The notes: generated by a model not told the origin, from the sequence alone. A stretch of 51,035 nucleotides of DNA from Aureococcus anophagefferens (GCF_000186865.1 NW_008705562.1:732257-783291); one strand, 5' to 3'; counted from the first letter of the stretch, positions 40,127 to 48,944 are shown. Numbers and translations: made by a program.

Positions 40127-41779
40127 ATGGTCAGGGGCAGCGGCCTGGCCGTCGCGCTGGCGGCGGCCGCGAACGTCGCCGTCGACCACGACGGCTCCGC
40201 GGCGGCGGCGAGCGGCGCCTGGGTCGTCTACCAGCCGCAGACGCGCTACGCGTCGGCCGGCGGCTACGGCGTGCACCTGCTGGCGGCGGCGCTGCGGCGG
40301 AGCGGCGCGGCCGTGTCCATGGCCTACGTGAGCCCGCGGCTCGCGCACGTCATCGGCGACGCGGCAGCCGTGGACGCCGTGAACATGAGCGAGGCGGCCG
40401 TGGCGGCGCTCTTCGCGGGCGGCCTGGGCCCCGAGGACACGCTCGTCGCGCCCGAGGTCGCGCCCGAGTTCGTCGTCGTGCCCGACGATGCGGGCATCCC
40501 CCACTCGCAAGGCACGTCCGACGACGCGAGCGTCGCACGCAACGTCGCGGCGCTCGAGCGGCGCGGCGGCGTCGTCGCGCGCTGGGTGCTCGGCGCGGCC
40601 GAGGGCTGGGGCGACCGCGTGAGCCCCGCGGTGGCCGTGCACGTCGGCGGCTCCTGGTACCTCCACGACGCCTTCGCCGGGTCCGGCGACGGCAAGCTCA
40701 CCGTGCCCCTCGAGGCCCGCGTCTACGCGCGGGCCGCGGAGCGGCCGGCCGCGCGCCGCGAAAAGGCCGCGGACCCGCCGCTCGTCGTCTTCGACGGCGA
40801 CATGGACGGCGTCGACGCACCGGACGTGGCCCGCGAGCTCGCCCGGCGCGGCGTGGTCGCGGACGTGCGCCGCTTCGCCGGCTACGCGCGCGAGGACACG
40901 TACGCGCTCTTCGAGGCCGCGGCCGTCTTCGTCGACGGCCGGCTGCCGGGCCTCGAGGGCGGCGTCTGCGAGTTCGCCCTCTTCGGCGCCGACGTCGTCA
41001 TCGCGGCCACGGGCCACGGCGAGTCGCGCGAGTTCCCGCCGGGCCTGCCGCGGCTCGCGCGCGACCCGGCGACGGCCGCGGACGTCGCGGCGGCCGCGGC
41101 GCCGCGGCTCGCCGCGCGCGGCGGCGGCGCGGCCCAGGAGCCCCACGCCGCGGCCTACGCCGAGACCTGCGCGGCCTACGCGGCGGACTTTGGGCCGACG
41201 GTCGACGCCTGGCGGTGGTCGCGCGGGACGGCCTTCGTGACGTGCGCTTTGGACGCGGCGGACTTCGCGGCGCTGCCGACGCTCTTCGCGAGCCTCGTCG
41301 CGCGCCACACCTTCGGGACGCTCCTCGTCGTCGTCGACGCGAGCGACGGCGGCGCCATGGCGCGCGCGCGCGGCGCGCCCGGCCCCGGCGGCCGCGACGC
41401 GCTCCGGCGCCTCGGCGTCCTCCGCCGCCTCGCCGTCGCGGCCTGCCCGGCCTGCGGCGGCGACCGGGCCGCGCTCCTCGCCGCGGGCCTCGACCACGCC
41501 GCGGGCCGCCAGGACCGCACCGTGCTCCTCGCGCCGCGGCCCCTCGCGCCGACCGCCGCCGCCGTCCGCGGCGCGGCGCGCGGCGCGTGCGCGGTCGGCG
41601 CGGGCTTCGTCGCCTGCGACCGCGGCGCGCCCGTCGACGCCCGATCCGCGGCGGCCGCGGCCCTCGGCGGCGCGCCGGCGCCGGCCGACGACTGCGCGTC
41701 GCTCCGCGCGGGCGGCCTCTGGCGCGCGCTCGAGCCCGCGCTCCCGCGCGCCGCGGTGGCGGCCGCGTGCGGCGGGTAA
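40127..41779 (+). CDS. unknown protein, possibly glycosyltransferase-like
   Basis: A 550-residue single-exon product I cannot assign firmly. It starts with a hydrophobic, signal-like segment (GLAVALAAAANVAV). Near residues 30-50, WVVYQPQTRYASAGGYGVHL followed by LAAALRRSG resembles the N-terminal Rossmann lobe of GT-B glycosyltransferases. A later VVFDGDMDGVDAPDVARELARRG block and DTYALFEAAAVFVDGRLPGLEGG look like the start of the second lobe. The C-terminal 180 residues are Ala/Arg-rich and have VTCALDAADFAALPTLFASL followed by GTLLVVVDA, a possible second nucleotide-sugar-type fold. There are Cys pairs in AACPACGGD. Secretory-pathway location is inferred. A different enzyme class is possible. 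Confidence 0.55.
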   Translation: MVRGSGLAVALAAAANVAVDHDGSAAAASGAWVVYQPQTRYASAGGYGVHLLAAALRRSGAAVSMAYVSPRLAHVIGDAAAVDAVNMSEAAVAALFAGGLGPEDTLVAPEVAPEFVVVPDDAGIPHSQGTSDDASVARNVAALERRGGVVARWVLGAAEGWGDRVSPAVAVHVGGSWYLHDAFAGSGDGKLTVPLEARVYARAAERPAARREKAADPPLVVFDGDMDGVDAPDVARELARRGVVADVRRFAGYAREDTYALFEAAAVFVDGRLPGLEGGVCEFALFGADVVIAATGHGESREFPPGLPRLARDPATAADVAAAAAPRLAARGGGAAQEPHAAAYAETCAAYAADFGPTVDAWRWSRGTAFVTCALDAADFAALPTLFASLVARHTFGTLLVVVDASDGGAMARARGAPGPGGRDALRRLGVLRRLAVAACPACGGDRAALLAAGLDHAAGRQDRTVLLAPRPLAPTAAAVRGAARGACAVGAGFVACDRGAPVDARSAAAAALGGAPAPADDCASLRAGGLWRALEPALPRAAVAAACGG

Positions 41780-41817
41780 ATGTGCTGCGTTCGTGGTCTT
41801 TAGGCTAGGGAGGGCCT

Positions 41818-42552
41818 CTACTTGCGCTCCTTCTTGGCCTTCTTCTTCTTCGGCTCGTCGTCGGTGACGTCGATGACGCCGTTGTGCTGGCGGCAGAGGT
41901 GGGGCGCGCCGGTCACAGAGCCGAAGTAGATGCCGTTGCCGTAGATGTCCGTGAATTTGGGGTACATAGCGGGCTTTCCGGCGAATTGCATCTGGAATGA
42001 ATGATCGCACAGGCATTCGTGGATCTTCGCCTTGCAAACGACCATGGGCTGGCCCACGGCCGTGCAGAGAACCGTCTTGCAGACACACGGATGCTCCTTC
42101 GCATTGCAGTTGCGGCACTCCTCGACGCCCTTTTTGCACACGCACGGCGCGTCGACGACCTTTGGTTTCGGCCCCGCGTCCGTGGGCCAGAAGTTCTGCT
42201 TCATGAAGAGCGCGCTCCCGAGCTCCATCTTCTCGCTCTCGACGCCCATCGACGTGCACAGCTCGCGCAGCTGCACGTAGAACTTGCCCTCGTCGACGCC
42301 GACGGCCTCGGCCAGCGCGTCGACGTCGTCGCCGAGCTTGCCCGTCGAGTCCAGGCCGGCCTCCTCGTTGAGCTTCGGGACGGCCTCGGACGCCCAGTCG
42401 AGGACCTCGCTGAGGGTCGCGACCGTGTCCTTCATGGACGTGAAGCCCACGCCGGTCATCTTGCAGAGCTCGTCGACGTTCTGCTTCAGGTTGCCCGCAG
42501 CGGCCAGGCCCGCCGAGGTCAGCATCTTGTTGACGTCGTCGGCGATGGGCAT
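41818..42552 (-). CDS. unknown Cys-rich protein with basic C-terminus
   Basis: A 244-residue protein of no family I recognise. I start at the ATG at 42552 (MPIADDVNKMLTSAG). The frame is open for another 55 codons, but that stretch is unlike the rest. The N-terminal 140 residues are helical and acidic. The middle holds a dense cysteine cluster (APCVCKKGVEECRNCN, HPCVCKTVLC, HECLCDH), suggesting a zinc-binding or disulfide-rich module of three CxC/CxxC units. The end is a lysine run (KKKKAKKERK), possibly nuclear. There is no signal peptide, so metal binding is likelier than disulfides. Its stop is 38 nt from the stop of the convergent gene ending at 41779. Confidence 0.7.
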   Translation of the reverse strand: MPIADDVNKMLTSAGLAAAGNLKQNVDELCKMTGVGFTSMKDTVATLSEVLDWASEAVPKLNEEAGLDSTGKLGDDVDALAEAVGVDEGKFYVQLRELCTSMGVESEKMELGSALFMKQNFWPTDAGPKPKVVDAPCVCKKGVEECRNCNAKEHPCVCKTVLCTAVGQPMVVCKAKIHECLCDHSFQMQFAGKPAMYPKFTDIYGNGIYFGSVTGAPHLCRQHNGVIDVTDDEPKKKKAKKERK

Positions 42553-42814
42553 GGTTCCGAGTGCGCGGCGCAGGTGTACGGCGCGGGGAGAGCGGCACGG
42601 GTCGACGCGCACCGAGGGACGACGCGCCGGCGGTGTCAGCCGCAAGACCTCGACGAGGGGCGAGAACACCGGCTCGAGCGGCATGCTGAAGCGGAAATGA
42701 AGGAGATGATGAAGCATTTAATTAACGCGTGCGGCGGGTAAGTAGCTCGAGTTAGGCTGTGCGTCTCGGCCGGGGGGCCTGCCGCGGCGTGCCAAAGCGC
42801 CGGTCTGCCATCCC

Positions 42815-43312
42815 TCACGCGACGGCGGCGCCGCGGAGCGCGGCGCGCGGCGCGGCGATCTCGAGCGCGACCTCCGCGCGCGCGGACGTCGACTCCGTCA
42901 TGAACGCTTCGCCGACGGGATCGTTGTTGTTCGGGATGTCCCAAAGCGTGCTCGGGTGGTCCTTGGAGTAGAAGCAGGAGCAGCCCGTGACCTTGAACTC
43001 GTTCTCGCTCCCGAGCCAGATGCTCATGTCGACGCCGTACTTGCAGTCGCAGGAGTTGCCGTCGGGGTAGGTGACCGTGAAGGCACACTCGAATTCTATG
43101 CCGTTGAACCCAAAGTTCTTGCCGCCGTGCAGCAAGAACTGGGGCGCGTCGCCGCCCGTGCCGCTCGACGAGCACTCGCCGTAGCCCTCCTCCTCGTTGA
43201 GCAGCTGGACGTTCGAGATCTCCGTCCCGGCGTCGAAGTCGCTCGTGAAACGCACGGACATGGCGGCGTGCGCTCCTCCCACGAGGCACGCGAGCGCGAC
43301 GAACAGCTTCAT
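42815..43312 (-). CDS. small secreted protein of unknown function
   Basis: A 165-residue single-exon product. A clear signal peptide (MKLFVALACLVGGAHA) is followed by a compact, probably beta-rich domain, with VRFTSDFDAGTEISNVQLLN at the start and FGFNGIEFECAFTVTYPDG in the middle. Cysteines occur in CDC and CSC pairs that probably form disulfides. The last 30 residues are Ala-rich. I see no catalytic motif. Export is well supported by the signal peptide; the role is not. Confidence 0.75.
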   Translation of the reverse strand: MKLFVALACLVGGAHAAMSVRFTSDFDAGTEISNVQLLNEEEGYGECSSSGTGGDAPQFLLHGGKNFGFNGIEFECAFTVTYPDGNSCDCKYGVDMSIWLGSENEFKVTGCSCFYSKDHPSTLWDIPNNNDPVGEAFMTESTSARAEVALEIAAPRAALRGAAVA

Positions 43313-43396
43313 GGCGTCGATGGCTCGGAAGGAACCGGGGGCAGTTAATTAAGGGCAGCATGGTCAATAAAAAAGGCACCTTGACGCAATTAATTA

Positions 43397-45175
43397 TCAG
43401 TCCGAGCCGGAATAATCCGAGTCCTGGTCGCCCTCGGGGACCATGTGCTGGTACTCGAGGGTCCCCGCGCCCTTGCGCGCGGCCCGGTACGCGTAGCAGG
43501 CGCCCTCGACGAGCCAGCCCGTCCGGATGTGGCCCATCCACTCGAAGCCCGACCCGTCGGGGTAGTCCGAGCGCCGCTTGCCGCCCATCCAGCCGTAGGG
43601 CACCATGCCGTCGTGGAGGTCCTCGAGGATCTCGTCGTCGCCCTTGTCGTCGTAGCAGCTGCCCATGACGTCGTGGGGCTTCCAGGAGCTGTAGAAGCCG
43701 AGCACGAGGACGTCGCCGATCTTCATCTTGATCTTCCGCGGGATCTTCTTCGTGCCGCTCGGCAGGTCCTCGTCCCAGATGACGCGCGTCGTCTCCTTGT
43801 ACATCTTCGCGTTGTCCCTGTCCTTGGTCTGCGTCCGCATCTGGATGGGCGCCGTCTTCGGGCCCGAGGGGCCGTAGCGGCAGACGCTCGCGGTCCGCCG
43901 CGTGAGCACGCGCCAGCGGCCGCGCTTCTTGGACCGCCGGCGCCCGGGGCACCAGGCCTTCCACTTGGGGCTGTGGTCGCCGAAGCCGTCGACGACGATC
44001 CTGATGCGCCGCGGCCGCGTCGCGGCGACGAGCTCGCCGTCGTCCGAGTCGTCCTCGTCCTCGTCGGACTGCTCGTCTTCGTCCTCGACGTCCTCCTCCT
44101 CCTCCTCTTCCTCCTCCTCGTCCTCCACCTGCTCGTCGGGGGGCGCGGCGCGCCGCTGCGCGTCCTCGAGCTTCAGCCGGGCCAGGTAGGCCTCGCGCTC
44201 CGCGGCGAGCGCGAGCGCGCCGGCCGAGCCCTCGGCGAGGACCCAGCCCTTGTTGAGCGGCGCCGGGACCCAGCCGTCGCGCTTGCACTCGACGCAGAGC
44301 CAGGCCTTCATGACCGTCGTGTAGGACGCGCGCGCGGGCGACACGTCGTCGCGGAGGCACGCCGCGCACGCGTGCGGCAGGCCCAGCAGCTCCTTGGCCA
44401 TGCCCGCGGAGCCGTCCGCGGCGACGAGCGCCGCGCGCGCGCGGTCCTCGGGCACGTCCGGGTGCTTGGCCATGACGAGCTTGAGCCGGCCGTCCCACGT
44501 GTCCGGCCAGGGCTCGACCTCGATGGGCCCGCGCGCGGCGAGGTAGACCTCCGCCGCGCCCGGCGACAGGCACTCGAGCGTCACGAGCCACCCGCCGCCG
44601 CGCGCCGGGGCGACGCCCGCGCGCAGGTTGTCGCCGCAGGTCACGTCCGTGACCTCCTCGCCCTTAAGCTTGACGACGACGCGGTCGCCGACGTAGGCGT
44701 CGAGCGCGCCCGGCGCGGACGCCGCGTCGTCGAAGCAGTACGTCGTGCCCGCGCGGTCGGCCGACCGCGGCTCGACGTCGAGGAACTTGCGGCCCGTCCA
44801 GGCCCGCGTCCGCGCGGCGGCGCCCCGCGCGTGGAGCGGCGCCTCGCCGACGGCGACGGCGAGCTTCACGCGCGTCACGACGCGGCCGTCCGCGTCCTTC
44901 GCGGCCTCGAGCTGGACCTTGCCCTCGACGACGTCGGACCCCTCGAGCTCGTCGTCGCCGATGCAGATGATGCACAGGGGCGGGGCCTCGCCGATGGGCC
45001 GGAACTCGCGGCCGCGGCTGCAGCGCGAGCAGAACCAGGGGCCGGCGGCCTTGGCGGGCGCCGCGGGCTCCGCCGGCGCCGGCGCCGTCGCCTCGGCGGC
45101 GAAGACCGTCGTCGTGCAGGCGGCGCCCTCCGCCGTCAGCACTTTGACCGACGAGGCCGCCTTGAGCTCCGTCAT
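43397..45175 (-). CDS. unknown nuclear-type protein with Cys-pair clusters and acidic run
   Basis: A 592-residue single-exon product, not recognised as a family. The N-terminal part has paired cysteines (WFCSRCSRG, LCIICIGDDE) that could bind zinc. A UBA-like helical patch follows (RLKLVMAKHPDVPEDRARAALVAADG), then a second cysteine set (HACAACLRDD, WLCVECKRDGW). A long Glu/Asp run (about 50 residues) precedes a conserved-looking C-terminal domain with several tryptophans (WKAWCPGRRRSKKRGRW, DVLVLGFYSSWKPHDVMGSC, GFEWMGHIRTGWLVEGACYA). The acidic run and basic clusters suggest a nuclear or chromatin-associated protein (inference). The gene is divergent from the oxygenase gene (273 nt between starts), whose upstream region holds the 57-bp tandem repeat. 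Confidence 0.7.
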   Translation of the reverse strand: MTELKAASSVKVLTAEGAACTTTVFAAEATAPAPAEPAAPAKAAGPWFCSRCSRGREFRPIGEAPPLCIICIGDDELEGSDVVEGKVQLEAAKDADGRVVTRVKLAVAVGEAPLHARGAAARTRAWTGRKFLDVEPRSADRAGTTYCFDDAASAPGALDAYVGDRVVVKLKGEEVTDVTCGDNLRAGVAPARGGGWLVTLECLSPGAAEVYLAARGPIEVEPWPDTWDGRLKLVMAKHPDVPEDRARAALVAADGSAGMAKELLGLPHACAACLRDDVSPARASYTTVMKAWLCVECKRDGWVPAPLNKGWVLAEGSAGALALAAEREAYLARLKLEDAQRRAAPPDEQVEDEEEEEEEEEDVEDEDEQSDEDEDDSDDGELVAATRPRRIRIVVDGFGDHSPKWKAWCPGRRRSKKRGRWRVLTRRTASVCRYGPSGPKTAPIQMRTQTKDRDNAKMYKETTRVIWDEDLPSGTKKIPRKIKMKIGDVLVLGFYSSWKPHDVMGSCYDDKGDDEILEDLHDGMVPYGWMGGKRRSDYPDGSGFEWMGHIRTGWLVEGACYAYRAARKGAGTLEYQHMVPEGDQDSDYSGSD

Positions 45176-45305
45176 GCGTTGCCGCGGAGGAGATCACCAC
45201 CTCTGGGGGGCTGCCTGGGGCACGTCCATGCCAGAGCGGGCAGCGTTGGAGCAGCTCAACAACGGCTTCACGATCTTCACGCGCGAACAGAAGCCGATCC
45301 GATGT

Positions 45306-45416
45306 GCGTCTTGCTCAAGCAAATCCTCCGCGTGCAGCAGCAGCGCTGCAGTGCATAAAACTGCGTCTTGCTCAAGCAAATCCTCCGCGTGCAGCAGCAG
45401 CGCTGCAGTGCATAAA
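45306..45416. repeat. 57-bp tandem repeat in a divergent promoter
   Basis: Two near-identical units (45306-45362 and 45363-45416) begin GCGTCTTGCTCAAGCAAATC and end GCTGCAGTGCATAAA. Each contains an internal inverted repeat (GCAGCGCTGC) and a TATA-like GCATAAA. A GCAGCAGCAG run follows just upstream of the ATG at 45449. Confidence 0.85.
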
Positions 45417-45448
45417 CTCGCACATCGCGCGCAGCAGCAGCAGAAACA

Positions 45449-46687
45449 ATGCGTCCTAGCTACGGCCTCGTGCTCGTCGCCGCGAGCGCGCTGCAGCAGA
45501 GCGCCCTCCACGAGGCCGTGCGGCTGCACCGCGCGGAGCACCGCGACGAGTGCGACGTTGCCGCGGCGCGGTACCGCGCGCCGCCGCGCGTCGTGGCCGA
45601 CACCGCAACCATAGAGGACGCGTTGGCGCGCGGCGGGTACCGCGACGCGGACGTCTGGGCGGCGGAGCGCGTCTTCTCGCGGGCGGACGCGCGGGCCCTC
45701 GTGGAGGAGATCGACGCGCGGGACGACGGCTGGTCGACGAACCGGCACGAGGCGTGGCAGTCGTCCCGCGCCGTCGCGGATCTGCCGCTCCGCCATTTGC
45801 CCGGCGCGACGGCGTGGCTCGCCGAACGCTTCGCGTCGACGGTCGCGCCGCTCGTCGCGCGCGTCGTGCCCGGCGTCGACGCCGAGGACCTGAGGGTCGC
45901 CGACGCGTTCGTCGTGCGCTACGTCCACGAGGCGGGCGAGGCGGCGTCGCTGCCGACGCACGTCGACGGCGGGCTCGTGTCCGTGAACATCGGGCTCAAC
46001 GACGCGTTCGAGGGCGGCGGCACGCGCTTCGAGCGGACGGGGCGCGTCGTGCGCGGGGGCGAGGGCTCCGTGGTCGTCCACCCGTCCGCGGTCCGCCACG
46101 CGGGCGAGCCCATCACGTCGGGCGTGCGCGTGATCCTGGTCGTCTTCTGCATCTCGCGGCGCGCGCCGGAGCTCTGCCGCCGCTTCACGAACGAGGGCAT
46201 CGAGGCCGGCGCGGCCGGCGACGCCGCGGCGTCGACGCTCGCGTTCCGCCGCGCGACCAAGTTCGACGCCGCGAACGTCGCCGCGCGCCAGAACCTCGCG
46301 GCGAACCGCTTCAACGCCGGCGGCTTCGACGGCCTCAAGGCCGCGGCGACGGACCTGCGCCGGTGCGTAGCCCTCGAGGGCGGCGACGCGTGCCGCAACG
46401 TCGACGTGCTCGCGAGGCTCGGCGAGGCGGCCCACGCGCTCGGCGCCTACGCGCAGGCGCTCGCCGTGTCGTCGTGGCTCCTCGACGTCGCGCCCGAGGA
46501 TTTCTGCGGCCATGTCGTCCGCGTCAGCGCGCTCGCGTCGCTCCTCGCGAGGCGCGACGCCGACGCGCGCGCGGAGCTCCGGTCCGCGCTCGCCGACGCC
46601 GGCGCGTGCGCCCGGTCCGCGGAGCACCGCGAGGCGCTCGCGGCGCTCGCCGCCCGCGCGGAGGCCGCCCTCGCGAAGGCGCGCTAA
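45449..46687 (+). CDS. 2-oxoglutarate/Fe(II)-dependent oxygenase (prolyl-4-hydroxylase-like)
   Basis: A 412-residue protein. The oxygenase core lies at about residues 90-235. The iron ligands are visible: His and Asp in LPTHVDGG, the distal His in VRHAGEPI, and the 2-oxoglutarate arginine in SGVRVILVVF. The strand VSVNIGLNDAFEGGGTRFE is the usual P4H-type bridge, and GSVVVHPSAVRH precedes the distal His. The family hydroxylates proline or other residues in proteins. The C-terminal 170 residues form TPR-like helical hairpins (FRRATKFDAANVAARQNLA...), perhaps a partner-binding arm. A weakly hydrophobic N-terminus (LVLVAASALQQSAL) may be a signal peptide, fitting ER location. The ATG at 45449 is preceded by the 57-bp repeats. 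Confidence 0.83.
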   Translation: MRPSYGLVLVAASALQQSALHEAVRLHRAEHRDECDVAAARYRAPPRVVADTATIEDALARGGYRDADVWAAERVFSRADARALVEEIDARDDGWSTNRHEAWQSSRAVADLPLRHLPGATAWLAERFASTVAPLVARVVPGVDAEDLRVADAFVVRYVHEAGEAASLPTHVDGGLVSVNIGLNDAFEGGGTRFERTGRVVRGGEGSVVVHPSAVRHAGEPITSGVRVILVVFCISRRAPELCRRFTNEGIEAGAAGDAAASTLAFRRATKFDAANVAARQNLAANRFNAGGFDGLKAAATDLRRCVALEGGDACRNVDVLARLGEAAHALGAYAQALAVSSWLLDVAPEDFCGHVVRVSALASLLARRDADARAELRSALADAGACARSAEHREALAALAARAEAALAKAR

Positions 46688-46694
46688 GACGTTC

Positions 46695-46707
46695 GAAGTG
46701 CAAGTTG
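46695..46707 (+). promoter_or_regulatory. shared upstream motif GAAGTGCA(A/C)GTTG
   Basis: GAAGTGCAAGTTG begins 97 nt before the ATG at 46792. GAAGTGCACGTTG begins 107 nt before the ATG at 48428 (at 48321-48333). Similar distance and 12 of 13 matches suggest a common upstream site for these two neighbouring genes. Confidence 0.35.
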
Positions 46708-46791
46708 CCGCTGAAGTTGAAATTTGACGATACCGCGCTCTCCGAGCGCAACATGCGACCGGGCATTTGAGGCAGCCCGAGCGCGTCGACC

Positions 46792-48225
46792 ATGCTGTGG
46801 ATCGTCCTGGCGCTCGTCTACGCGACGGGCATCGCCGTCGCGTTCCTCGCCGTCGTCGTCGGCGTCGCGAGCTGGAAGTGGCACCTCATCGAGGAGTTTT
46901 TGAAGCAGCAGATGGTGCTCGAGGCGGAGCGGGAGTCGATGACGCGCGTGACCATCGACCGCGTGTCCTGCGCCCCCTTCCGCGGCGAGTTCGCCTGCTT
47001 CGGCCTCACGGTCTTCGGCAGCCCCGGGGCCTGGGCGAAGCCCGAGTTCTGCACCGTGCGGAGGATGACGTGCGGCGTCACGTCCGGCTTCCTCGGCACG
47101 CTGTCCATGGGGGGCATGCAGAAGCTGCCCCTGACGACGCACGTGCCCTTCGTCTTCGGCTTCAAGGGCAAGATGATCGACTCCATGCACTGCGAGGGCG
47201 TCAAGGTCCACGTCGAGTACGACAAGGCCGGCGCGAGGTCGAACGTCGACTTCCTCACGGCCATGGACAAGCGCGACCGCAAGAAGTCCATGGCCAAGCA
47301 GCGCAAGACCCAGGAGGCGGAGCTGCGGTGGCGCATCCGCTGGACCCACGACAAGGAGCACCTGCGCAAACTCGAGCAGCGGCTCACGGCGCTCCTCCGC
47401 CAGGACCTGGCGGAGCTCGTCCACGCGGGCGAGGACCAGAGCCACGAGGAGCAGAAGGACGACGCGGACCACGCGGCCTTCATGCACGCCGTCCACGGCC
47501 ACCTCGCGGAGCACGAGGCCCACCGCTCCGGCGGCCAGGCGCACCCGCCGAAGCCCTTCGAGCACCACCACGCGCACTTCCGCGAGAAGCTCCACAAGAA
47601 GCTCGCGGAGCACCGGGAGAAGAAGTCCATGCGCAAGACCTACGAGAAGCTCAAGGCGACGGACTTCAACGAGGAGCTCATGCACGTGGGACGCTGCGGC
47701 GTCGCGGACTGCGAGATCGTCCTCCGGGGCTCGCGGCTCGTGCTCGACGGGTCGACGGTCATGATCGCCTTCTCCGGGACCATGCGCCAGTTCCAGCGCG
47801 CCGTCGCCGTCCACGTCCTCAAGAAGACCATGTACGACACGCTCCACCAGCGGTCGTCCGCCGCGAGCCACCACTACACGGCCAAGCTCCACGGCGTCCT
47901 CTCCGACGGCCACGCGACGATCCACCGCGCGTCGACCAAGGCCAAGAAGGCCCTCACGGCCAAGTCCATCGCCCGCGCGCCCTACAAGCTCGCGAAGCGC
48001 GCGTCGACGTCCGCGCGGACCCTCTTCCGCAAGCGGTCCTCGTCGGGCGAGTCCGCGCGCGCGGACACCAAGGGCACCCGGTCCCGGTCCGCGACGAGCG
48101 ACTCCCTCGACGAGGCCGACGCGCCGCGCGAGTCGAACGCGGACCTCGACGGCGGCGACGGCGGCGACGGCGACTTCGAGGACGCGGGCGGCAACTGCGA
48201 CGCCGAGTGCACCGCGGACCCGTGA
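46792..48225 (+). CDS. N-terminally membrane-anchored protein of unknown function
   Basis: A 477-residue single-exon product. One strong transmembrane helix at residues 1-28 (LWIVLALVYATGIAVAFLAV) anchors it. Residues 50-150 form beta strands (MTRVTIDRVSCAPFRGEFACFGLTVFG...), recalling the start of lipid-transfer or AsmA-like membrane proteins, but only weakly. A charged coiled-coil and His/Glu-rich segment (about 160-290) and another strand-rich block (ADCEIVLRGSRLVLDGSTV) follow. The tail is Lys/Ser-rich, then acidic and disordered. There is no catalytic motif. A GGCAGCCC motif (46771-46778) precedes the ATG. Confidence 0.72.
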   Translation: MLWIVLALVYATGIAVAFLAVVVGVASWKWHLIEEFLKQQMVLEAERESMTRVTIDRVSCAPFRGEFACFGLTVFGSPGAWAKPEFCTVRRMTCGVTSGFLGTLSMGGMQKLPLTTHVPFVFGFKGKMIDSMHCEGVKVHVEYDKAGARSNVDFLTAMDKRDRKKSMAKQRKTQEAELRWRIRWTHDKEHLRKLEQRLTALLRQDLAELVHAGEDQSHEEQKDDADHAAFMHAVHGHLAEHEAHRSGGQAHPPKPFEHHHAHFREKLHKKLAEHREKKSMRKTYEKLKATDFNEELMHVGRCGVADCEIVLRGSRLVLDGSTVMIAFSGTMRQFQRAVAVHVLKKTMYDTLHQRSSAASHHYTAKLHGVLSDGHATIHRASTKAKKALTAKSIARAPYKLAKRASTSARTLFRKRSSSGESARADTKGTRSRSATSDSLDEADAPRESNADLDGGDGGDGDFEDAGGNCDAECTADP

Positions 48226-48253
48226 CCGCCACCCAAAGCGCGGGGTGTCCGGA

Positions 48254-48298
48254 CCCGCAGCGCGCGACGACACGCGAGGGGACGGACCCTGCAGCGTA
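48254..48298 (+). repeat. downstream (3'-flank) element, copy 4
   Basis: Begins about 28 nt after the stop at 48225. Blocks: ACCCGCAGCGCGCGAC, ACACGCGAGGGGAC and CCCTGCAGCGTA. The poly-C run seen in the other copies is missing. Confidence 0.5.
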
Positions 48299-48427
48299 AA
48301 CGCAATTGACAACGCATTTTGAAGTGCACGTTGATGCGTCCCTCGCCACAGGTGCAGTTTTGCGAGAGCTGAGGCTTTGCTGCCGACGCGCGCGCGCAGC
48401 GTGAGCATCCACCCCGCGCCGCCGCCG

Positions 48428-48916
48428 ATGGTGCTGTCGGACGAGCTCATCGCCGTCGTGAAGCGCGGCGACCTCGCGGCGCTCGAGGAGCACATGAACG
48501 GCGGCGGCGACCCGAATGAACGAGCTTCCGACCGCGACGTGCAATGCACGCTCCTGAGCTTCGCGGCCCTCGAGGGCCAGGTCATGGCCATGCGGCGCCT
48601 CCTCGCCCACGGCGCCAACCCGCACCTCCACAACTCCTACGAGTGGACGCCGCTCCACGTCGCCGCGGCCAACTGGCAGGGCGCGGCCGTCGAGGTCCTG
48701 CTCGAGGCCGGCGCGAAGGTCGACGTGCGGGCGACGACGGGCGCGACGCCGCTCATGCACGCGTCCATCCGCGGCGACGTCCGGAGCATCCGCGCGCTCC
48801 TCAAGGCCGGGGCGACGGTCGAGGACGCCATGATCAAGGAGGCGCGCACGCTCGAGCACCCCGAGGCCGTCAAGCTCCTCGAGGGCGCGCGCGCGAGCGA
48901 TAGGATGCGGGCCTAG
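48428..48916 (+). CDS. ankyrin-repeat protein
   Basis: A 162-residue single-exon protein made of about four ankyrin repeats. SDELIAVVKRGDLAALEEHMNGGGDPN is the N-cap repeat, then TLLSFAALEGQVMAMRRLL, EWTPLHVAAANWQGAAVEVLLEAG and TPLMHASIRGDVRSIRALLKAG. Consensus TPLH and G-A-x-V/P turns are clear. The last helix (LEHPEAVKLLEGARAS) caps the stack. I start at the ATG at 48428; the upstream frame is open but lacks an ATG. The protein has no other domain, so a protein-binding adaptor role is all that can be inferred. Confidence 0.85.
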   Translation: MVLSDELIAVVKRGDLAALEEHMNGGGDPNERASDRDVQCTLLSFAALEGQVMAMRRLLAHGANPHLHNSYEWTPLHVAAANWQGAAVEVLLEAGAKVDVRATTGATPLMHASIRGDVRSIRALLKAGATVEDAMIKEARTLEHPEAVKLLEGARASDRMRA

Positions 48917-48944
48917 TCTTCGGGTTGGTCTTACGAGGGTCTGG

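Noticed and set aside
39914..42598. Very long minus-strand open frame opposite the gene at 40127
   Set aside because: It is Arg/Glu/Ala-biased, spans three plausible genes and has no motif. In such GC-rich DNA stop codons are rare in all frames. The same applies to the minus frame at 2711-4267 and to many others.
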